Source of the DNA: Clostridiales bacterium
Lineage (GTDB): Bacteria; Bacillota; Sulfobacillia; RBS10-35
Length of the DNA stretch: 64,000 nucleotides
Direction of reading: 5' to 3'
Assembly: GCA_018729555.1 (NCBI GenBank)
Contig: JAHHQG010000026.1
Span: forward strand, 186,001-250,000
Shown here: piece by piece, positions 47,459-59,548 of the stretch
Layout: the number at the start of each line of letters is the position of its first letter
Position numbering within the stretch: position 1 is the first letter of the stretch
Translations under genes and position numbers: made by a program
Notes under the pieces: generated by a model
What the model saw: only the letters and a program-made list of their open reading frames with translations
Told to the model about the DNA's origin: nothing
Database searches by the model: none

Positions 47459-48317
47459 CGCCCGCCATTTGCGGCGGCTGGGCATCCGCTTTCTCAAGCG
47501 ATGGGGCATAGAATCCCCGGCCCTGGAAGCATCCCTCCTCCTTTCCCATGCGGCCCAGAGGGACCGGACCTTCGGCTTCGCCGCAGGCCGTGGGGATGTC
47601 CTCGACCCTGAAGCCCACCGGCGCTACCGGGAGCTCTTGCGCCGACGGGCCCAGGGGGTTCCCCTGGCCTACCTCCTGGGCCGCGCGGAGTTTTACCGTT
47701 TCCGGGTGCGGGTGGGCCCAGGGGTCCTCATCCCCCGGCCGGAAACGGAACTCCTTTTGGAGGTGGCCTTGGATCTCACAAAGGCTACGCCCCCTTCGCC
47801 TGAAGGGGGCTTCCGGTGGGGCGACGCCGGCACGGGGAGCGGCATTTTGGGGATCGGCCTCGCCCTTTCCCGCCCCGGGGACGAAGTCTGGCTCTGGGAC
47901 CGGGATCCCCGGGCCCTTTCCTTCGCCGCCGCCAACGCCTGGGAGCTGGGGCTCGCCCGCCAGGTGCGCCTTTTGAAGGGCGGCTGGTGGCCGGCCTTCC
48001 CCCTCCGCTTTACCGGCGTGGTGGCCAACCCTCCTTACCTCTCCTTGGCCGATTGGGAAAAGGCGGCCCGGGAGGTGCGGCAGGAGCCCATGGGAGCTTT
48101 GGTGGCAGGCGCGACCGGCCTCGAAGCCCTGGAGGAAGTGGTGAAGGGGGCCCCCCCTCACCTCTATCCCGGCGGGTTTCTCGCCGTGGAGATCGGGGCG
48201 GGTCAAGAAAAAGCTGTGGTAGGCTATCTAGAGGCAGCCGGCTTTGAAGACGTCTTCTACAAACGGGATGGCGCCGGCATCCCGCGGGTGGTGGCAGGAC
48301 GATGGCCGGGCGGATGA
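47427..48317 (+). CDS. prmC: Release factor glutamine methyltransferase (start uncertain: ATG 47427 or TTG 47469)
   Basis: [50 protein letters not shown], follows prfA. Confidence 0.92.
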   Translation: MRRNSWPRPADARHLRRLGIRFLKRWGIESPALEASLLLSHAAQRDRTFGFAAGRGDVLDPEAHRRYRELLRRRAQGVPLAYLLGRAEFYRFRVRVGPGVLIPRPETELLLEVALDLTKATPPSPEGGFRWGDAGTGSGILGIGLALSRPGDEVWLWDRDPRALSFAAANAWELGLARQVRLLKGGWWPAFPLRFTGVVANPPYLSLADWEKAAREVRQEPMGALVAGATGLEALEEVVKGAPPHLYPGGFLAVEIGAGQEKAVVGYLEAAGFEDVFYKRDGAGIPRVVAGRWPGG

Positions 48318-49774
48318 CGCCCATCCGGCGGGCCGATGAGGAAGGGGCCCTCTCGGAGGCGGCGGCCCTCTTAAAACAGGGAGGCCTGGTGGCCTTCCCC
48401 ACCGAGACGGTCTACGGCCTGGGGGCCGTCGCCCGGATGGAGGAGGCGGTGGCCCGCCTGTACCGGGTGAAGGGAAGGCCACCCACCAACCCCGTCATCG
48501 TCCACGTGGCCTCGGCGGAGGAGGCCCGGCGGTGGGTGCGGCATTGGACCCCGGCCGCTCAGGTCCTGGCCGAGGCCTTTTGGCCCGGTCCCCTCACCCT
48601 GGTGCTGGAGGCGGCGCAGTGGGTGCCTGCCGTGGTCCGGGGCGGCCAGCCCACGGTGGCCCTCCGCTGCCCCCGCCATCCGGTGGCCCTGGCTCTCTTG
48701 CGGGAGGTGGGGGAGCCCCTGGTGGCCCCCAGCGCCAACCGTTCCGGGCGCCCCAGCCCCACCCGCGCGCAAGAGGTCTGGGAGGATTTCCCCTCGGGGG
48801 AGATCGACCTCATCCTGGACGGAGGCCCCGTGGAGGTGGGGGTGGAATCCACGGTGGTAGACGCCCGGGAGGACACCCTCCACATCCTCCGCCCCGGCGG
48901 CGTGACGGTGGAGGATCTGAAGGCCGTGTGGCCCGGGGTGGAGGCCGAGCCCCCTGAACAGCGAAAGAAAGCATCGCCCGGGAGCCGCTTCCGCCACTAC
49001 GCACCCCGCGTGCCCGTCCGCCTCTTCGGCGGGGAAGGGGGCTTCCAGAGCCTCCTGAAGGCCCTCCGCCGCCATCCCCGGAGGGGGCTTCTGGCGCCTA
49101 CCGAGATCCTCCGGGCGGTGGAGGCGGAAGGTTGCCGGCCGGAGGCCGTCTTCGACGCCGGTCCCCTCTCCGATCCCTCCGCCTATGCCCGCCGTTTGTA
49201 TGAAGGCTTGCGTACCCTTGAGAAGAAGGACATCGAGGAGATCTACGCCTGGGTGCCCGAAGAGGAGGGCTTGGGTCTGGCGGTCCGGGACCGCCTGGCC
49301 CGGGCCGCGGCGGGGAGCTCGGGGGAATCGGTCCTCTTCGTCTGCAGCGGCAACACCTGCCGCAGCCCCCTGGCGGAAGCCATCTGGCGGAAGCTGGGGG
49401 AAGAGGAAGGCCTCCCGTTGGCGGTGGGATCGGCCGGCCTTTTTGCCCTGGAAGGGCGGCCCGCCAGCGCCTCGGCCCAGGCGGTGGCCAAAGAGAGGGG
49501 TCTCGACCTTTCCGGCCACCGGAGCCGCCCCTTCGACCCCTCCCTCTTGGAGGCCTATGACCTCATCATCACTATGGAAGGATGGCAGGCCGACGAGCTG
49601 CGGCGCCAGCACCCGGAGGCGAAGGGGAAGATCTTCTCGTGGCGGGAGATCTTCGGCGGAGGCGATGTCCTGGATCCTTATGGAAGCGGTCCCGATGCCT
49701 ACCGGGCCACCCTGGACAGGCTGGAGGCCGATCTGCGACGATGGTGGGAGGAAAAGAGGGGGAGAGGGGAATAG
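48302..49774 (+). CDS. Fusion protein: L-threonylcarbamoyladenylate synthase (Sua5/YwlC) + low-molecular-weight protein phosphatase (YwlE-like)
   Basis: N-terminal GGLVAFPTETVYGLGA...RLYRVKGRPPTNPVIVHV...APSANRSGRPSPT plus Sua5 C-domain (SPGSRFRHYAPRVPV). C-terminal SVLFVCSGNTCRSPLAEAIW...DLIITME...DVLDPYGSGPDAY. Single uninterrupted ORF. Confidence 0.93.
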   Translation: MAGRMTPIRRADEEGALSEAAALLKQGGLVAFPTETVYGLGAVARMEEAVARLYRVKGRPPTNPVIVHVASAEEARRWVRHWTPAAQVLAEAFWPGPLTLVLEAAQWVPAVVRGGQPTVALRCPRHPVALALLREVGEPLVAPSANRSGRPSPTRAQEVWEDFPSGEIDLILDGGPVEVGVESTVVDAREDTLHILRPGGVTVEDLKAVWPGVEAEPPEQRKKASPGSRFRHYAPRVPVRLFGGEGGFQSLLKALRRHPRRGLLAPTEILRAVEAEGCRPEAVFDAGPLSDPSAYARRLYEGLRTLEKKDIEEIYAWVPEEEGLGLAVRDRLARAAAGSSGESVLFVCSGNTCRSPLAEAIWRKLGEEEGLPLAVGSAGLFALEGRPASASAQAVAKERGLDLSGHRSRPFDPSLLEAYDLIITMEGWQADELRRQHPEAKGKIFSWREIFGGGDVLDPYGSGPDAYRATLDRLEADLRRWWEEKRGRGE

Positions 49775-50217
49775 TGCGCATCGCCCTGGGAGCCGATCAT
49801 GCGGGCTTTGCCCTTAAAGAAAAAGTGAAGAGCTGGCTGGTGGCTATGGGCCACGAGGTGGAGGATGTGGGCACCTATTCGGAAGCTTCCTGCGATTACC
49901 CCGATTTTGCCCGCCAGGTGGCCGACAAGGTGGCGCAGGGGGAGGCCGAGCGGGGGGTCCTCATATGCGGGAGCGGCATCGGGATGGCCATCGCCGCCAA
50001 CAAGGTGCCGGGGGTGCGGGCGGCCTGCTGCAACGACGTCTATTCCGCCCAAGTGACCCGCAAGGATAACGACGCCAACATCCTCACCATGGGAGGCCGG
50101 ATCGTGGGGGAAGGCTTGGCCAAAGCCATCGTGGAGACCTTCTTCACCACTCCCTTCGAGGGCGGACGCCATGCCGGCCGGCTGGCCAAGATCCGGGAGC
50201 TCGAGGCCCGGGGATGA
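49774..50217 (+). CDS. rpiB: Ribose-5-phosphate isomerase B (GTG start)
   Basis: RIALGADHAGFALKEKVKSWL, GTYSEASCDYPDFA, GVLICGSGIGMAIAANKVPGVRAA. Confidence 0.94.
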   Translation: MRIALGADHAGFALKEKVKSWLVAMGHEVEDVGTYSEASCDYPDFARQVADKVAQGEAERGVLICGSGIGMAIAANKVPGVRAACCNDVYSAQVTRKDNDANILTMGGRIVGEGLAKAIVETFFTTPFEGGRHAGRLAKIRELEARG

Positions 50218-50549
50218 AGGAGCCTCAGATCAAGACCTTGGCCCTTCCCCGCCTGAACGGCCTCAAGCCCACCCTGGAGTCCACCGCGTTAAAGCTCATG
50301 GAGGAAGCAGGGGAGCTGGCGGAGGCCATCGGGAAGCTCCGTTCCCTTTCGGGCGAACCCCGGCCGGCCGAACCGGAGTTTTACCGACAGGCAGCGCGGG
50401 AACTTTTGGATGTGGCCCAGACGGCCATCACCATGATGTTCGTCCTGGAGGAGCAGCACCAGGTGGATGTGGGCCTTCTCCTGCGGGAGCACCTGGAAAA
50501 ATTGCGGCGGAAAGGTTACCTGGACTGGGGAGGTGATGAGGGTGGGTGA
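50214..50549 (+). CDS. MazG-like nucleotide pyrophosphohydrolase-related protein
   Basis: STALKLMEEAGELAEAIGKL...ARELLDVAQTAITMMFVLEEQ, EExxE-type helical signature. Confidence 0.75.
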   Translation: MKEPQIKTLALPRLNGLKPTLESTALKLMEEAGELAEAIGKLRSLSGEPRPAEPEFYRQAARELLDVAQTAITMMFVLEEQHQVDVGLLLREHLEKLRRKGYLDWGGDEGG

Positions 50550-51600
50550 CCGAATGCTGGTCTACGAAGCAGGGCTCATGGCCTTCGGCATCTCCCTCAT
50601 TCTGACGCCCGTCATGGCGTGGGTGGCCCGCAAGATCGGCTTTTTGGCCTATCCCCACAGCCGCGGGGTGCATCAAAAGCCCATCCCCTATCTGGGGGGG
50701 GTGGCCATGGCAGCGGCCTTCTTCCTGGCCCTCTACCTCGCGGGGGGCATAGGCGGTAAGGCCATGGGGGTGGTGGGCCTGGGAGGGCTGGGGATGCTCC
50801 TCCTGGGCCTCTGGGACGACGCCCGCCCCTTGCGCCCCTTGTGGAAGTTCCTGGGGCAGGTGGCTATCGCCGCCGGGGCCGTAGCCGGAGGCCTGCGGGT
50901 GGAGGTCATCACCCACCCCCTGGGGGAAGGCTACCTCAACCTGGGGATCCTCAGCTGGCCCTTCAGCATCCTCTGGATCGTCGCCCTGGTGAACGTCCTC
51001 AATCTCAGCGACGGGCTGGACGGCCTCGCCTCGGGCATCACGGCCATCTCCTCCCTCACCCTCCTCCTGGCGGCGGCCTTCACCGGAGCGCCTGCCGCCA
51101 TTCTTTTGATGGCAGCTGCCCTTCTGGGGGCATCGGCGGGGTTTTTGCCCTGGAACTTTCACCCCGCCCGCATCTTCATGGGGGATGCCGGCTCCCTCTT
51201 CCTGGGTTACATGCTGGCGGCCATCTCCATCCAGGGAGCCCTGAAGGCGCCGGCGGCCCTGTCCATCCTGGTGCCCATCCTGGTCCTGGGGGTGCCCATC
51301 TTCGACACGGCCTGGGCCATCCTTCGCCGCTGGCGGGCGGGCCAGCCCATCGGCCAGGCCGACAACGGCCATCTCCATCACCGGCTTTTGGGCTTTGGCC
51401 TCAGCCAGCGGCAGACGGTTCTTCTCCTTTACTGCATCAGCGCCTGGCTGGGGCTGGGGTCCCTGGCCCTGGTCTACCTCCCCCATGTCCTCGCCCTTTT
51501 GATCCTGGCCCTGGTGGCGTTTTCCATCTACGTGGTGGTGAGCCTGGTGCGGAACCCTGGGGCGGTGGCTTCCGAGGAGGTCGGCACCTGGGAGTCGTGA
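50536..51600 (+). CDS. tagO: Undecaprenyl-phosphate GlcNAc-1-phosphate transferase (MraY/WecA/TagO family)
   Basis: HSRGVHQKPIPYLGGVAM, LWDDARPLRPLWKF, VNVLNLSDGLDGLASGI, FHPARIFMGDAGSLFLGYML, ADNGHLHHRLLGFGLSQ. Confidence 0.9.
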   Translation: MRVGDRMLVYEAGLMAFGISLILTPVMAWVARKIGFLAYPHSRGVHQKPIPYLGGVAMAAAFFLALYLAGGIGGKAMGVVGLGGLGMLLLGLWDDARPLRPLWKFLGQVAIAAGAVAGGLRVEVITHPLGEGYLNLGILSWPFSILWIVALVNVLNLSDGLDGLASGITAISSLTLLLAAAFTGAPAAILLMAAALLGASAGFLPWNFHPARIFMGDAGSLFLGYMLAAISIQGALKAPAALSILVPILVLGVPIFDTAWAILRRWRAGQPIGQADNGHLHHRLLGFGLSQRQTVLLLYCISAWLGLGSLALVYLPHVLALLILALVAFSIYVVVSLVRNPGAVASEEVGTWES

Positions 51601-52760
51601 AGAAGCGGGTGGCCGTCATCTTTGGGACCCGCCCGGAGCTCATCAAGGTGGCCCCCGTCATCTGGTCCCTCCGGTCCCATCCCCACTTCGAGGTGCTTCC
51701 CCTTTCCACCGGCCAGCACCGGGAGCTCCTCTTGCCCTTTTTGGAGGTACTGGAGGTGGAGGCGGCGGCCCATCTGGACCTTTTGCAGGAGGGGCAGCCG
51801 CTGGAGAGCCTCCTCGCCCGGGGGCTCCTGGGCCTTCGGGATCTCTTCCGGGAGATGGCCCCCCACCTGGTCCTGGTGCAGGGGGATACGGTGACGACCC
51901 TGGCAGGAGCCCTGGCGGCCTTTTATGCCCGCATTCCCCTGGGCCATATCGAAGCCGGCCTTCGAAGCGGCAGCCTGGAGGAACCGTTTCCCGAAGAGGG
52001 GCAGCGCCGCCTGGTAACCCCCCTGGCGGCCCTCCAGCTGGCCCCCACCCCCGGAGCCGCCCAGGCCCTTTTGCGGGAAGGGATCCCGGAAGATGCCATC
52101 TACGTCACGGGCAATACGGTGGTGGATGCCTTCCTCTGGATGGTGGAGCGGGTGAGGAAGACGAAGGAGGTTCCTCCCTGGCGAAAAAACCTCCCGCCGG
52201 GTGCCCGGATCGTGGCGGTGGAAATGCATCGGCGGGAGAACTGGGGGGAGCCCATCCGGCGGGTGGCCCGGGCGCTGGCGCGGGTGGTGGCCCGCCACCC
52301 CGATGTGGCGGCGGTGGTGTCCCTCCACCCCAACCCCCAGGTGACGGCCGCCTTCCGGGAGGAGCTGGAGGGACAGCCCCGGATCCTTTTGCATCCGGCC
52401 TTTTCCTACCCCGAGTGGGTGCGCCTGGTGGACGAAAGCTACCTCTTGCTCTCCGACTCGGGCGGGCTGCAGGAAGAAGCCCCTTCCCTGGGAAAACCTC
52501 TTCTCATCGCCCGGCGGCGCACCGAGCGGCCCGAAGCCATCGCGGCGGGCTGCGCCCGGCTGGTGGGAACCGACACGGAAGAAGTGGAAGGCCACCTGGA
52601 GACCCTCTTGCGGGACGAAGGGGCCTATCAAGCCATGGCCCGGGCCCCCAATCCCTTTGGTGACGGCCGGGCCGCTTCTCGGATCGTGGGGGCGTTGGAG
52701 CACTTTTTTGGCCTGGGGCCGCGGCCGGAACCCTTCGGGGGAGGTGGGGCGGGTGGGTAG
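51597..52760 (+). CDS. wecB: UDP-N-acetylglucosamine 2-epimerase (non-hydrolysing; GTG start)
   Basis: VAVIFGTRPELIKVAPVIW, VLVQGDTVTTLAGALAAFY, GHIEAGLRSG, VTGNTVVDAF, EMHRRENWGEP, LLSDSGGLQEEAPSLGKPLLIAR. Confidence 0.94.
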   Translation: MKKRVAVIFGTRPELIKVAPVIWSLRSHPHFEVLPLSTGQHRELLLPFLEVLEVEAAAHLDLLQEGQPLESLLARGLLGLRDLFREMAPHLVLVQGDTVTTLAGALAAFYARIPLGHIEAGLRSGSLEEPFPEEGQRRLVTPLAALQLAPTPGAAQALLREGIPEDAIYVTGNTVVDAFLWMVERVRKTKEVPPWRKNLPPGARIVAVEMHRRENWGEPIRRVARALARVVARHPDVAAVVSLHPNPQVTAAFREELEGQPRILLHPAFSYPEWVRLVDESYLLLSDSGGLQEEAPSLGKPLLIARRRTERPEAIAAGCARLVGTDTEEVEGHLETLLRDEGAYQAMARAPNPFGDGRAASRIVGALEHFFGLGPRPEPFGGGGAGG

Positions 52761-52962
52761 CTTTTGGAGGGCCCTTTCCTTTGGGTTGAGCTTCGGCCTC
52801 ACCGCGGGGGTGCTGGTGGGGCTGGGGGCCTGGGGCGGCCTCCGGCTGGACGAGCGGTGGGGCACCTCGCCCTTCCTGGCCCTTTTGGGTATCCTTTTGG
52901 GCATCGCCCTGTCTATCGCCCTTCTCATCCGGATGGTGGGAGGGAACGGCCGTGGAACGTGA
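52753..52962 (+). CDS. AtpZ/AtpI-like small membrane protein (GTG start)
   Basis: Two TM segments, GAWGGLRLDERWGTSPFLALLGILLGIALS; heads the atp operon. Confidence 0.7.
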   Translation: MGSFWRALSFGLSFGLTAGVLVGLGAWGGLRLDERWGTSPFLALLGILLGIALSIALLIRMVGGNGRGT

Positions 52963-53314
52963 GCTCCGGGTCTTCGGCGGCAGCACCTTTCTCTGGGCCA
53001 TCCCCTTAGGCCTGGGCCTCCTCAACCTCTATCCCGTCATCGCCTACAGCTGGGCCTCTGGCGCTTTCCTGGGGGTCCTCAACAGCTTTCTCCTCTGGTG
53101 GCGCATCCGGTTTCTGGACCGGGTGCCCGGCCGGGAGCGCTGGTGGCTTCTGGTGGGATCCCTCCTCCGCTGGGTCCTCCTCATGGCATCCTTTGTTGTC
53201 TTGCATTCCCTCTGGCCCGCTGTTAACATGATTGCGGCCCTCCTGGGGTTCCTGGCGGCCGAGATCTGGATCATGGCCAAAGCCGAGGGACTGACGGGCG
53301 GAGGGAGCTCATAA
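52952..53314 (+). CDS. atpI: ATP synthase subunit I-like protein (GTG start)
   Basis: Four hydrophobic segments, located directly upstream of atpB. Confidence 0.65.
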   Translation: MERELRVFGGSTFLWAIPLGLGLLNLYPVIAYSWASGAFLGVLNSFLLWWRIRFLDRVPGRERWWLLVGSLLRWVLLMASFVVLHSLWPAVNMIAALLGFLAAEIWIMAKAEGLTGGGSS

Positions 53315-53333
53315 AACAGGAGGAAATGGTCCG

Positions 53334-54032
53334 TTGGAACCCTTGCACCCCCACGTATACTGGCATGTTCTTGGCTTCACATTTGATGGCACCGTCCTCA
53401 TCTACAGCTGGGTTACCATGGCCATCGTCTTCATCCTCGGCCGGCTGGCGGTGCGCCAGGCCAGCCCCGGGCGGCCCACCTTCCTCCAGAATGCCTTCGA
53501 ACTCCTTCTGGAGACCTTGGGGGGGTTCGTCCGGGAGCAGATCCATCCCAAACAACGCCGCCTTATTTTGAGCATCGTGGCCTCCCTTTTCACTTACCTT
53601 TTGGTGGCCAACCTCATCGGCCTCATCCCTGGGCAGACGTCGCCCACGGCGGACCTCAACGTCACCCTGGGGATGGCCATCGGCGTCTTCCTCCTGGTGC
53701 AGATTTCAGGCCTTTACATCAAAGGGCTCAGGGGCTACATCGAGCATTTCAAGGGCCCCATCAAGGCTCCTCTCACCTGGATATTCTTCGGGCCCCTCAC
53801 GGTGGTGGAGGAGCTCGCCAAACCCCTCACCCTATCCTTCCGTCTCTTTGGCAACATTTTTGCCGGAGAAGTTCTTTTGGGCCTCCTGGTGGCCATTCCC
53901 CTCTGGCTGGGAGGCTTCATTCCGGCAGTCGCCTGGATGGCCTTCAGCATCATTGTGGGCTTCATCCAGGCGTTTATTTTCACCATGCTGACCCTGGTCT
54001 ACGTGGGGATCATGACCTCCGAGGAGCATTGA
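53334..54032 (+). CDS. atpB: F1Fo ATP synthase subunit a (TTG start)
   Basis: LVANLIGLIPGQTSPTADLNVTLGMAIGVF, EELAKPLTLSFRLFGNIFAGEVLLGLL, AFIFTMLTLVYVGIMTSEEH. Confidence 0.95.
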   Translation: MEPLHPHVYWHVLGFTFDGTVLIYSWVTMAIVFILGRLAVRQASPGRPTFLQNAFELLLETLGGFVREQIHPKQRRLILSIVASLFTYLLVANLIGLIPGQTSPTADLNVTLGMAIGVFLLVQISGLYIKGLRGYIEHFKGPIKAPLTWIFFGPLTVVEELAKPLTLSFRLFGNIFAGEVLLGLLVAIPLWLGGFIPAVAWMAFSIIVGFIQAFIFTMLTLVYVGIMTSEEH

Positions 54033-54075
54033 GGGTCAGCTGAACCATGGGGAAAGGACGGGGGGTGAACCAAGA

Positions 54076-54300
54076 GTGGATGCCCACGTTGCCCACCTTT
54101 TGGCGGCCGGTTTTACCTTCGGCATGGCGGCTCTGGCGGCGGCCATCGGCGACGGTATCATGATGGCCAAGGCTCTGGAGGGGATGGCCCGCCAGCCCGA
54201 GATGCGGGGGCCCCTGCAGGTGACCATGTTCATCGGCGTCGGTCTCATCGAGGCCCTGCCCATCATCGTCGTGGTCCTGGCCGCTTTCGTCATCAAATAG
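54076..54300 (+). CDS. atpE: F1Fo ATP synthase subunit c (GTG start); residues around the carboxylate look H+-type
   Basis: AALAAAIGDGIMMAKALEGMARQPEMRGPLQVTMFIGVGLIEALPIIVVVLAAF. Confidence 0.95.
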   Translation: MDAHVAHLLAAGFTFGMAALAAAIGDGIMMAKALEGMARQPEMRGPLQVTMFIGVGLIEALPIIVVVLAAFVIK

Positions 54301-54363
54301 TTCGGTGCGGAGGGTGGCGGGGAGTCCCTCTTCCCGCCCCTTCCCCCAGACGGAGGTCCTGGT

Positions 54364-54864
54364 ATGGGGGATGTGATCCAGAACCTAGGCTTAAACAGCA
54401 CCCTTTTCGCCCAGCTGGTGAGCTTCATCATCCTAGTGTGGGCCCTCAGCCGCTGGGTGTGGGGTCCCCTCACCCGGTTGATGGAGAGCCGGGCGGACCG
54501 GGTGGCCAACATGCTGGCGGAAGCGGAGAACAAGCTGGCAGAGGCCAATCGCATGCAGGAAGAGGCGGCCAAGGCCCTGCAGGAAGCCCGGCAGGAAGCG
54601 CGGGCCATCCTGGAACGGTCGGAGCGGACGGCCCAGGCGCAGGCACAGGAGATCCTGTCGTCGGCCCGAAGGGAAGCGGAGGAGCAGCTCCAGCGGGCCA
54701 AGGAAGCCATCGCCCGGGAGCGGGATCAGGCGCTTTTGGAGCTCCGGAGCGAAGTGGCTGATCTGGCCGTCAAGGTGGCGGAAAAGATTTTGCAGGCGCA
54801 GGTGGACGATCGGGTGCAGCGGGAGCTGGTGGAGCAGTTTGTGGCGGAGGTGGCCTCCCGGTGA
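54364..54864 (+). CDS. atpF: F1Fo ATP synthase subunit b
   Basis: LNSTLFAQLVSFIILVWALSRWVWGPLTRLMESRADRVANMLAEAENKLAEA... Confidence 0.93.
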   Translation: MGDVIQNLGLNSTLFAQLVSFIILVWALSRWVWGPLTRLMESRADRVANMLAEAENKLAEANRMQEEAAKALQEARQEARAILERSERTAQAQAQEILSSARREAEEQLQRAKEAIARERDQALLELRSEVADLAVKVAEKILQAQVDDRVQRELVEQFVAEVASR

Positions 54865-55415
54865 TGGAGAGCCCCGCCGCCCGCCCGTACGCGGAAGCGC
54901 TGCTGGCCCTGGCCCTGGAAAAGGGCACCCTTTCGTCCTGGATGGAGGTCATGCAAAAGCTCTTGCCCGCCCTGACGGAGGATGTCCTTTTCTGGCTGCG
55001 CAATCCCACCTTTCCCGACGGGGCCAAGGGCGCCCTTCTGCATCAGCTGGCCGGCGAACCTGACGATCCCCTGCTAAGGAATTTCTTTGCCCTGGTGGTG
55101 GCGCGCGGTAGGGCCGGCGTGTTGCCGGACATCATCCGCCGCTTTTTGCAGCTGGCCAAGGAACGGGAAGGCTTGGTGGAGGTGGCCGTCGAAGCGGCGG
55201 TCCCCCTCGATGGTGAGCTGAAAGGCAAGGTCCAGCAGGCGGTGGCCCGCCTCCTGGGACAGCCGGCGGAGAACGTGCAGCTGTCATGGCGGGTGCGGCC
55301 GGAACTCCTGGGAGGCCTCCGGTTCCGGGTGGAGCACCGGACCTATGACGCCACCCTGCGGGCCCGCCTGGATCGGATGAAGCAGGTGCTGGCGCAAAAG
55401 AACGTTAAAGGGTGA
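54861..55415 (+). CDS. atpH: F1Fo ATP synthase subunit delta
   Basis: [24 protein letters not shown]...[28 protein letters not shown]; gene order. Confidence 0.92.
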   Translation: MMESPAARPYAEALLALALEKGTLSSWMEVMQKLLPALTEDVLFWLRNPTFPDGAKGALLHQLAGEPDDPLLRNFFALVVARGRAGVLPDIIRRFLQLAKEREGLVEVAVEAAVPLDGELKGKVQQAVARLLGQPAENVQLSWRVRPELLGGLRFRVEHRTYDATLRARLDRMKQVLAQKNVKG

Positions 55416-56950
55416 GAGCCGTGAGCATTAAGCCCGATGAGATCGCAGCCATCATCAAAGAGCAGATCGAGAAATTCGATTACCGCCCGGAGCTGGCGGA
55501 AGAAGGGACGGTCCTCAGCGTCGGCGACGGCATCGCCCGCATCTGGGGTCTGAGGGACGTCATGGCCGGGGAGATGCTGGAGTTTCCCGGCGGCGTCTAC
55601 GGGATCGCCCTGAACTTGGAGAAAGAGACGGTGGGCGCCGTCATCATGGGCCCTGACACCCACATCGAGGAAGGGGATCCCGTCCGGCGGACGGGGCGGA
55701 TCATCGAAGTGCCGGTGGGGGATGCCCTCATCGGCCGGGTGGTCAATGCTTTGGGCCAGCCCATCGACGGCAAGGGCCCCATCGACACGCCCCACCGGCG
55801 GCCGGTGGAGTCCCCGGCGCCGGGCGTCATGGACCGCCAGAACGTGAAAGAGCCTCTGCAGACGGGTCTTAAGGTGGTGGACGCCCTCACTCCCATCGGC
55901 CGGGGCCAGCGGGAGCTCATCATCGGCGACCGCTCCACCGGCAAGACGGCCCTGGCGGTGGACACCATCCTCAATCAGAAAGGCGAGGACGTCATCTGCA
56001 TCTACGTGGCCATCGGCCAGAAGGCCTCCAGCGTGGCCCAGGTGGTGAGGGTCTTGGAGGACCGCGGGGCCATGGATTACACCATCGTGGTGGCGGCCAC
56101 CGCCTCGGAGCCGGCGCCCCTTCAGTACCTGGCCCCCTACGCCGGCTGCGCCATGGGCGAATACTTCATGTATGACGGCCGGCACGCCCTGGTGATCTAC
56201 GACGATCTTTCCAAGCACGCCGTAGCCTACCGGGCTATGTCCCTCCTCTTGCGGCGCCCGCCCGGGCGGGAAGCTTATCCCGGCGACGTCTTTTACCTCC
56301 ACTCCCGCCTCCTGGAACGGGCCGCCAAGCTCAACGACCAGTTGGGGGGCGGCAGCCTGACGGCCCTCCCCATCATCGAGACCCAGGCGGGGGACGTGTC
56401 GGCCTACATCCCCACCAACGTCATCTCCATCACCGACGGCCAGATCTACCTGGAGACCGACCTCTTCTTCGCCGGCATCCGGCCGGCCATGAACGTCGGC
56501 ATCTCCGTTTCCCGCGTCGGCGGCGACGCCCAGATCAAGGCCATGCGGCAGGTGGCGGGCACCCTGCGCCTGGACCTGGCCCAGTACCGAGAACTGGCGG
56601 CTTTCGCCCAGTTCGGTTCCGAGCTGGATAAAGCCACCCAGGCCCGCCTCAACCGCGGCCAGAAGCTGACGGAGCTCTTGAAGCAACCCCAGTACTCGCC
56701 CATGCCCGTGGAGGAGCAGGTGGTCTCCCTTTTCGCCGGCACCCGGGGCTACGTCGACGATCTCCCCGTCGAGCAGGTCCTGGAGTTTGAGAAGGGGCTT
56801 TTGGCGTACCTCCGGGCGGAACGGCCTGAAATTCTAAAGGGCATCAAAGAGAAGAAAGAGATCACCCCTGAGCTGGAACAGGCCCTGCGGGAAGCCATCG
56901 AAACCTTCAAGAGAGGCTTCGCGGGGAGCGAGAAGCCATGGCCAGCCTGA
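55412..56950 (+). CDS. atpA: F1Fo ATP synthase subunit alpha
   Basis: [72 protein letters not shown]. Confidence 0.97.
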   Translation: MRAVSIKPDEIAAIIKEQIEKFDYRPELAEEGTVLSVGDGIARIWGLRDVMAGEMLEFPGGVYGIALNLEKETVGAVIMGPDTHIEEGDPVRRTGRIIEVPVGDALIGRVVNALGQPIDGKGPIDTPHRRPVESPAPGVMDRQNVKEPLQTGLKVVDALTPIGRGQRELIIGDRSTGKTALAVDTILNQKGEDVICIYVAIGQKASSVAQVVRVLEDRGAMDYTIVVAATASEPAPLQYLAPYAGCAMGEYFMYDGRHALVIYDDLSKHAVAYRAMSLLLRRPPGREAYPGDVFYLHSRLLERAAKLNDQLGGGSLTALPIIETQAGDVSAYIPTNVISITDGQIYLETDLFFAGIRPAMNVGISVSRVGGDAQIKAMRQVAGTLRLDLAQYRELAAFAQFGSELDKATQARLNRGQKLTELLKQPQYSPMPVEEQVVSLFAGTRGYVDDLPVEQVLEFEKGLLAYLRAERPEILKGIKEKKEITPELEQALREAIETFKRGFAGSEKPWPA

Positions 56951-57819
56951 GGGATCTGCGCCGCCGCATCCGGAGCGTGCGGAACATCCAGCAGATCACC
57001 CGCGCCATGAAGATGGTGGCGGCGGCAAGGCTTCGGGGCGCCCAGCACCGGGCGGAAGCCGCCCGCCCCTATGCCGAGGCCCTCACCCAGGCCCTGGAGG
57101 ACCTTTCCGCCAGCGGCGCTCCCCTGGAGCACCCCTTCTTCCAGCGGCGCCCCTTGCGGCGCCGCCTCCTGGTGGTGGTGAGCTCCGATCGGGGCCTGGC
57201 GGGCCCCTACAACGCCAACATCCTGCGCCTGGCGCAGCAAAAGCTGCGGGAAGAAGGCGGGACGGAAAGCCCCTGGATCTTGGCGGTAGGCCGCAAGGCC
57301 GACACCTTTTTCCGCCGCCGGGGATACCACCTGGTGGGGAGCCTGGTGGATCTGGGGGATCGGCCGTCCGTGGCCCATGCCCGCCAGCTGGCGGATCGGG
57401 TCATGGAGCTCTACCTGGCCGGTGAAGTGGATGAAGTGTGGCTCCTCTTCAACCAGTTCGTCACCCCCGCCATCCACCGCCCCAGGGCCCTTCTCCTCTT
57501 GCCCCTTCAAAAGCCGGAGGGCGAAAAGAAGGAAAAGGGGACGCCCGGTCCCGAGATCAGCTTTGAGCCCGATGGGGCCACCGTCCTGGGGGCCCTTTTG
57601 CCCCATTTCCTGGTCTCCTCCCTGTACCGTTCCCTCCTGGAGGCCAAGGCCAGCGAGCACGGCGCCCGCATGACCGCCATGGACAACGCCAGCAAAAATG
57701 CGGGGGAGCTCATCGATCGCCTGACCCTTCTGGCCAACCGTCTGCGGCAGGAGGCCATCACGAAAGAGATTGCGGAAATCGTCGGCGGCGCCGAGGCGCT
57801 GAAAGGAGTGCAAGGATAG
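56938..57819 (+). CDS. atpG: F1Fo ATP synthase subunit gamma
   Basis: [47 protein letters not shown]-terminal [45 protein letters not shown]. Confidence 0.96.
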   Translation: MASLRDLRRRIRSVRNIQQITRAMKMVAAARLRGAQHRAEAARPYAEALTQALEDLSASGAPLEHPFFQRRPLRRRLLVVVSSDRGLAGPYNANILRLAQQKLREEGGTESPWILAVGRKADTFFRRRGYHLVGSLVDLGDRPSVAHARQLADRVMELYLAGEVDEVWLLFNQFVTPAIHRPRALLLLPLQKPEGEKKEKGTPGPEISFEPDGATVLGALLPHFLVSSLYRSLLEAKASEHGARMTAMDNASKNAGELIDRLTLLANRLRQEAITKEIAEIVGGAEALKGVQG

Positions 57820-59513
<1,694 letters not shown>

Positions 59514-59548
59514 CGGGGTATAGAATAGGGGCATGGAGGTGAGGCCGG

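Noticed and set aside
50841-51596. N-terminal extension of the wecB ORF (out of frame within tagO)
   Set aside because: Only the part from GTG 51597 resembles UDP-GlcNAc 2-epimerase; the upstream part is a shadow frame of tagO.
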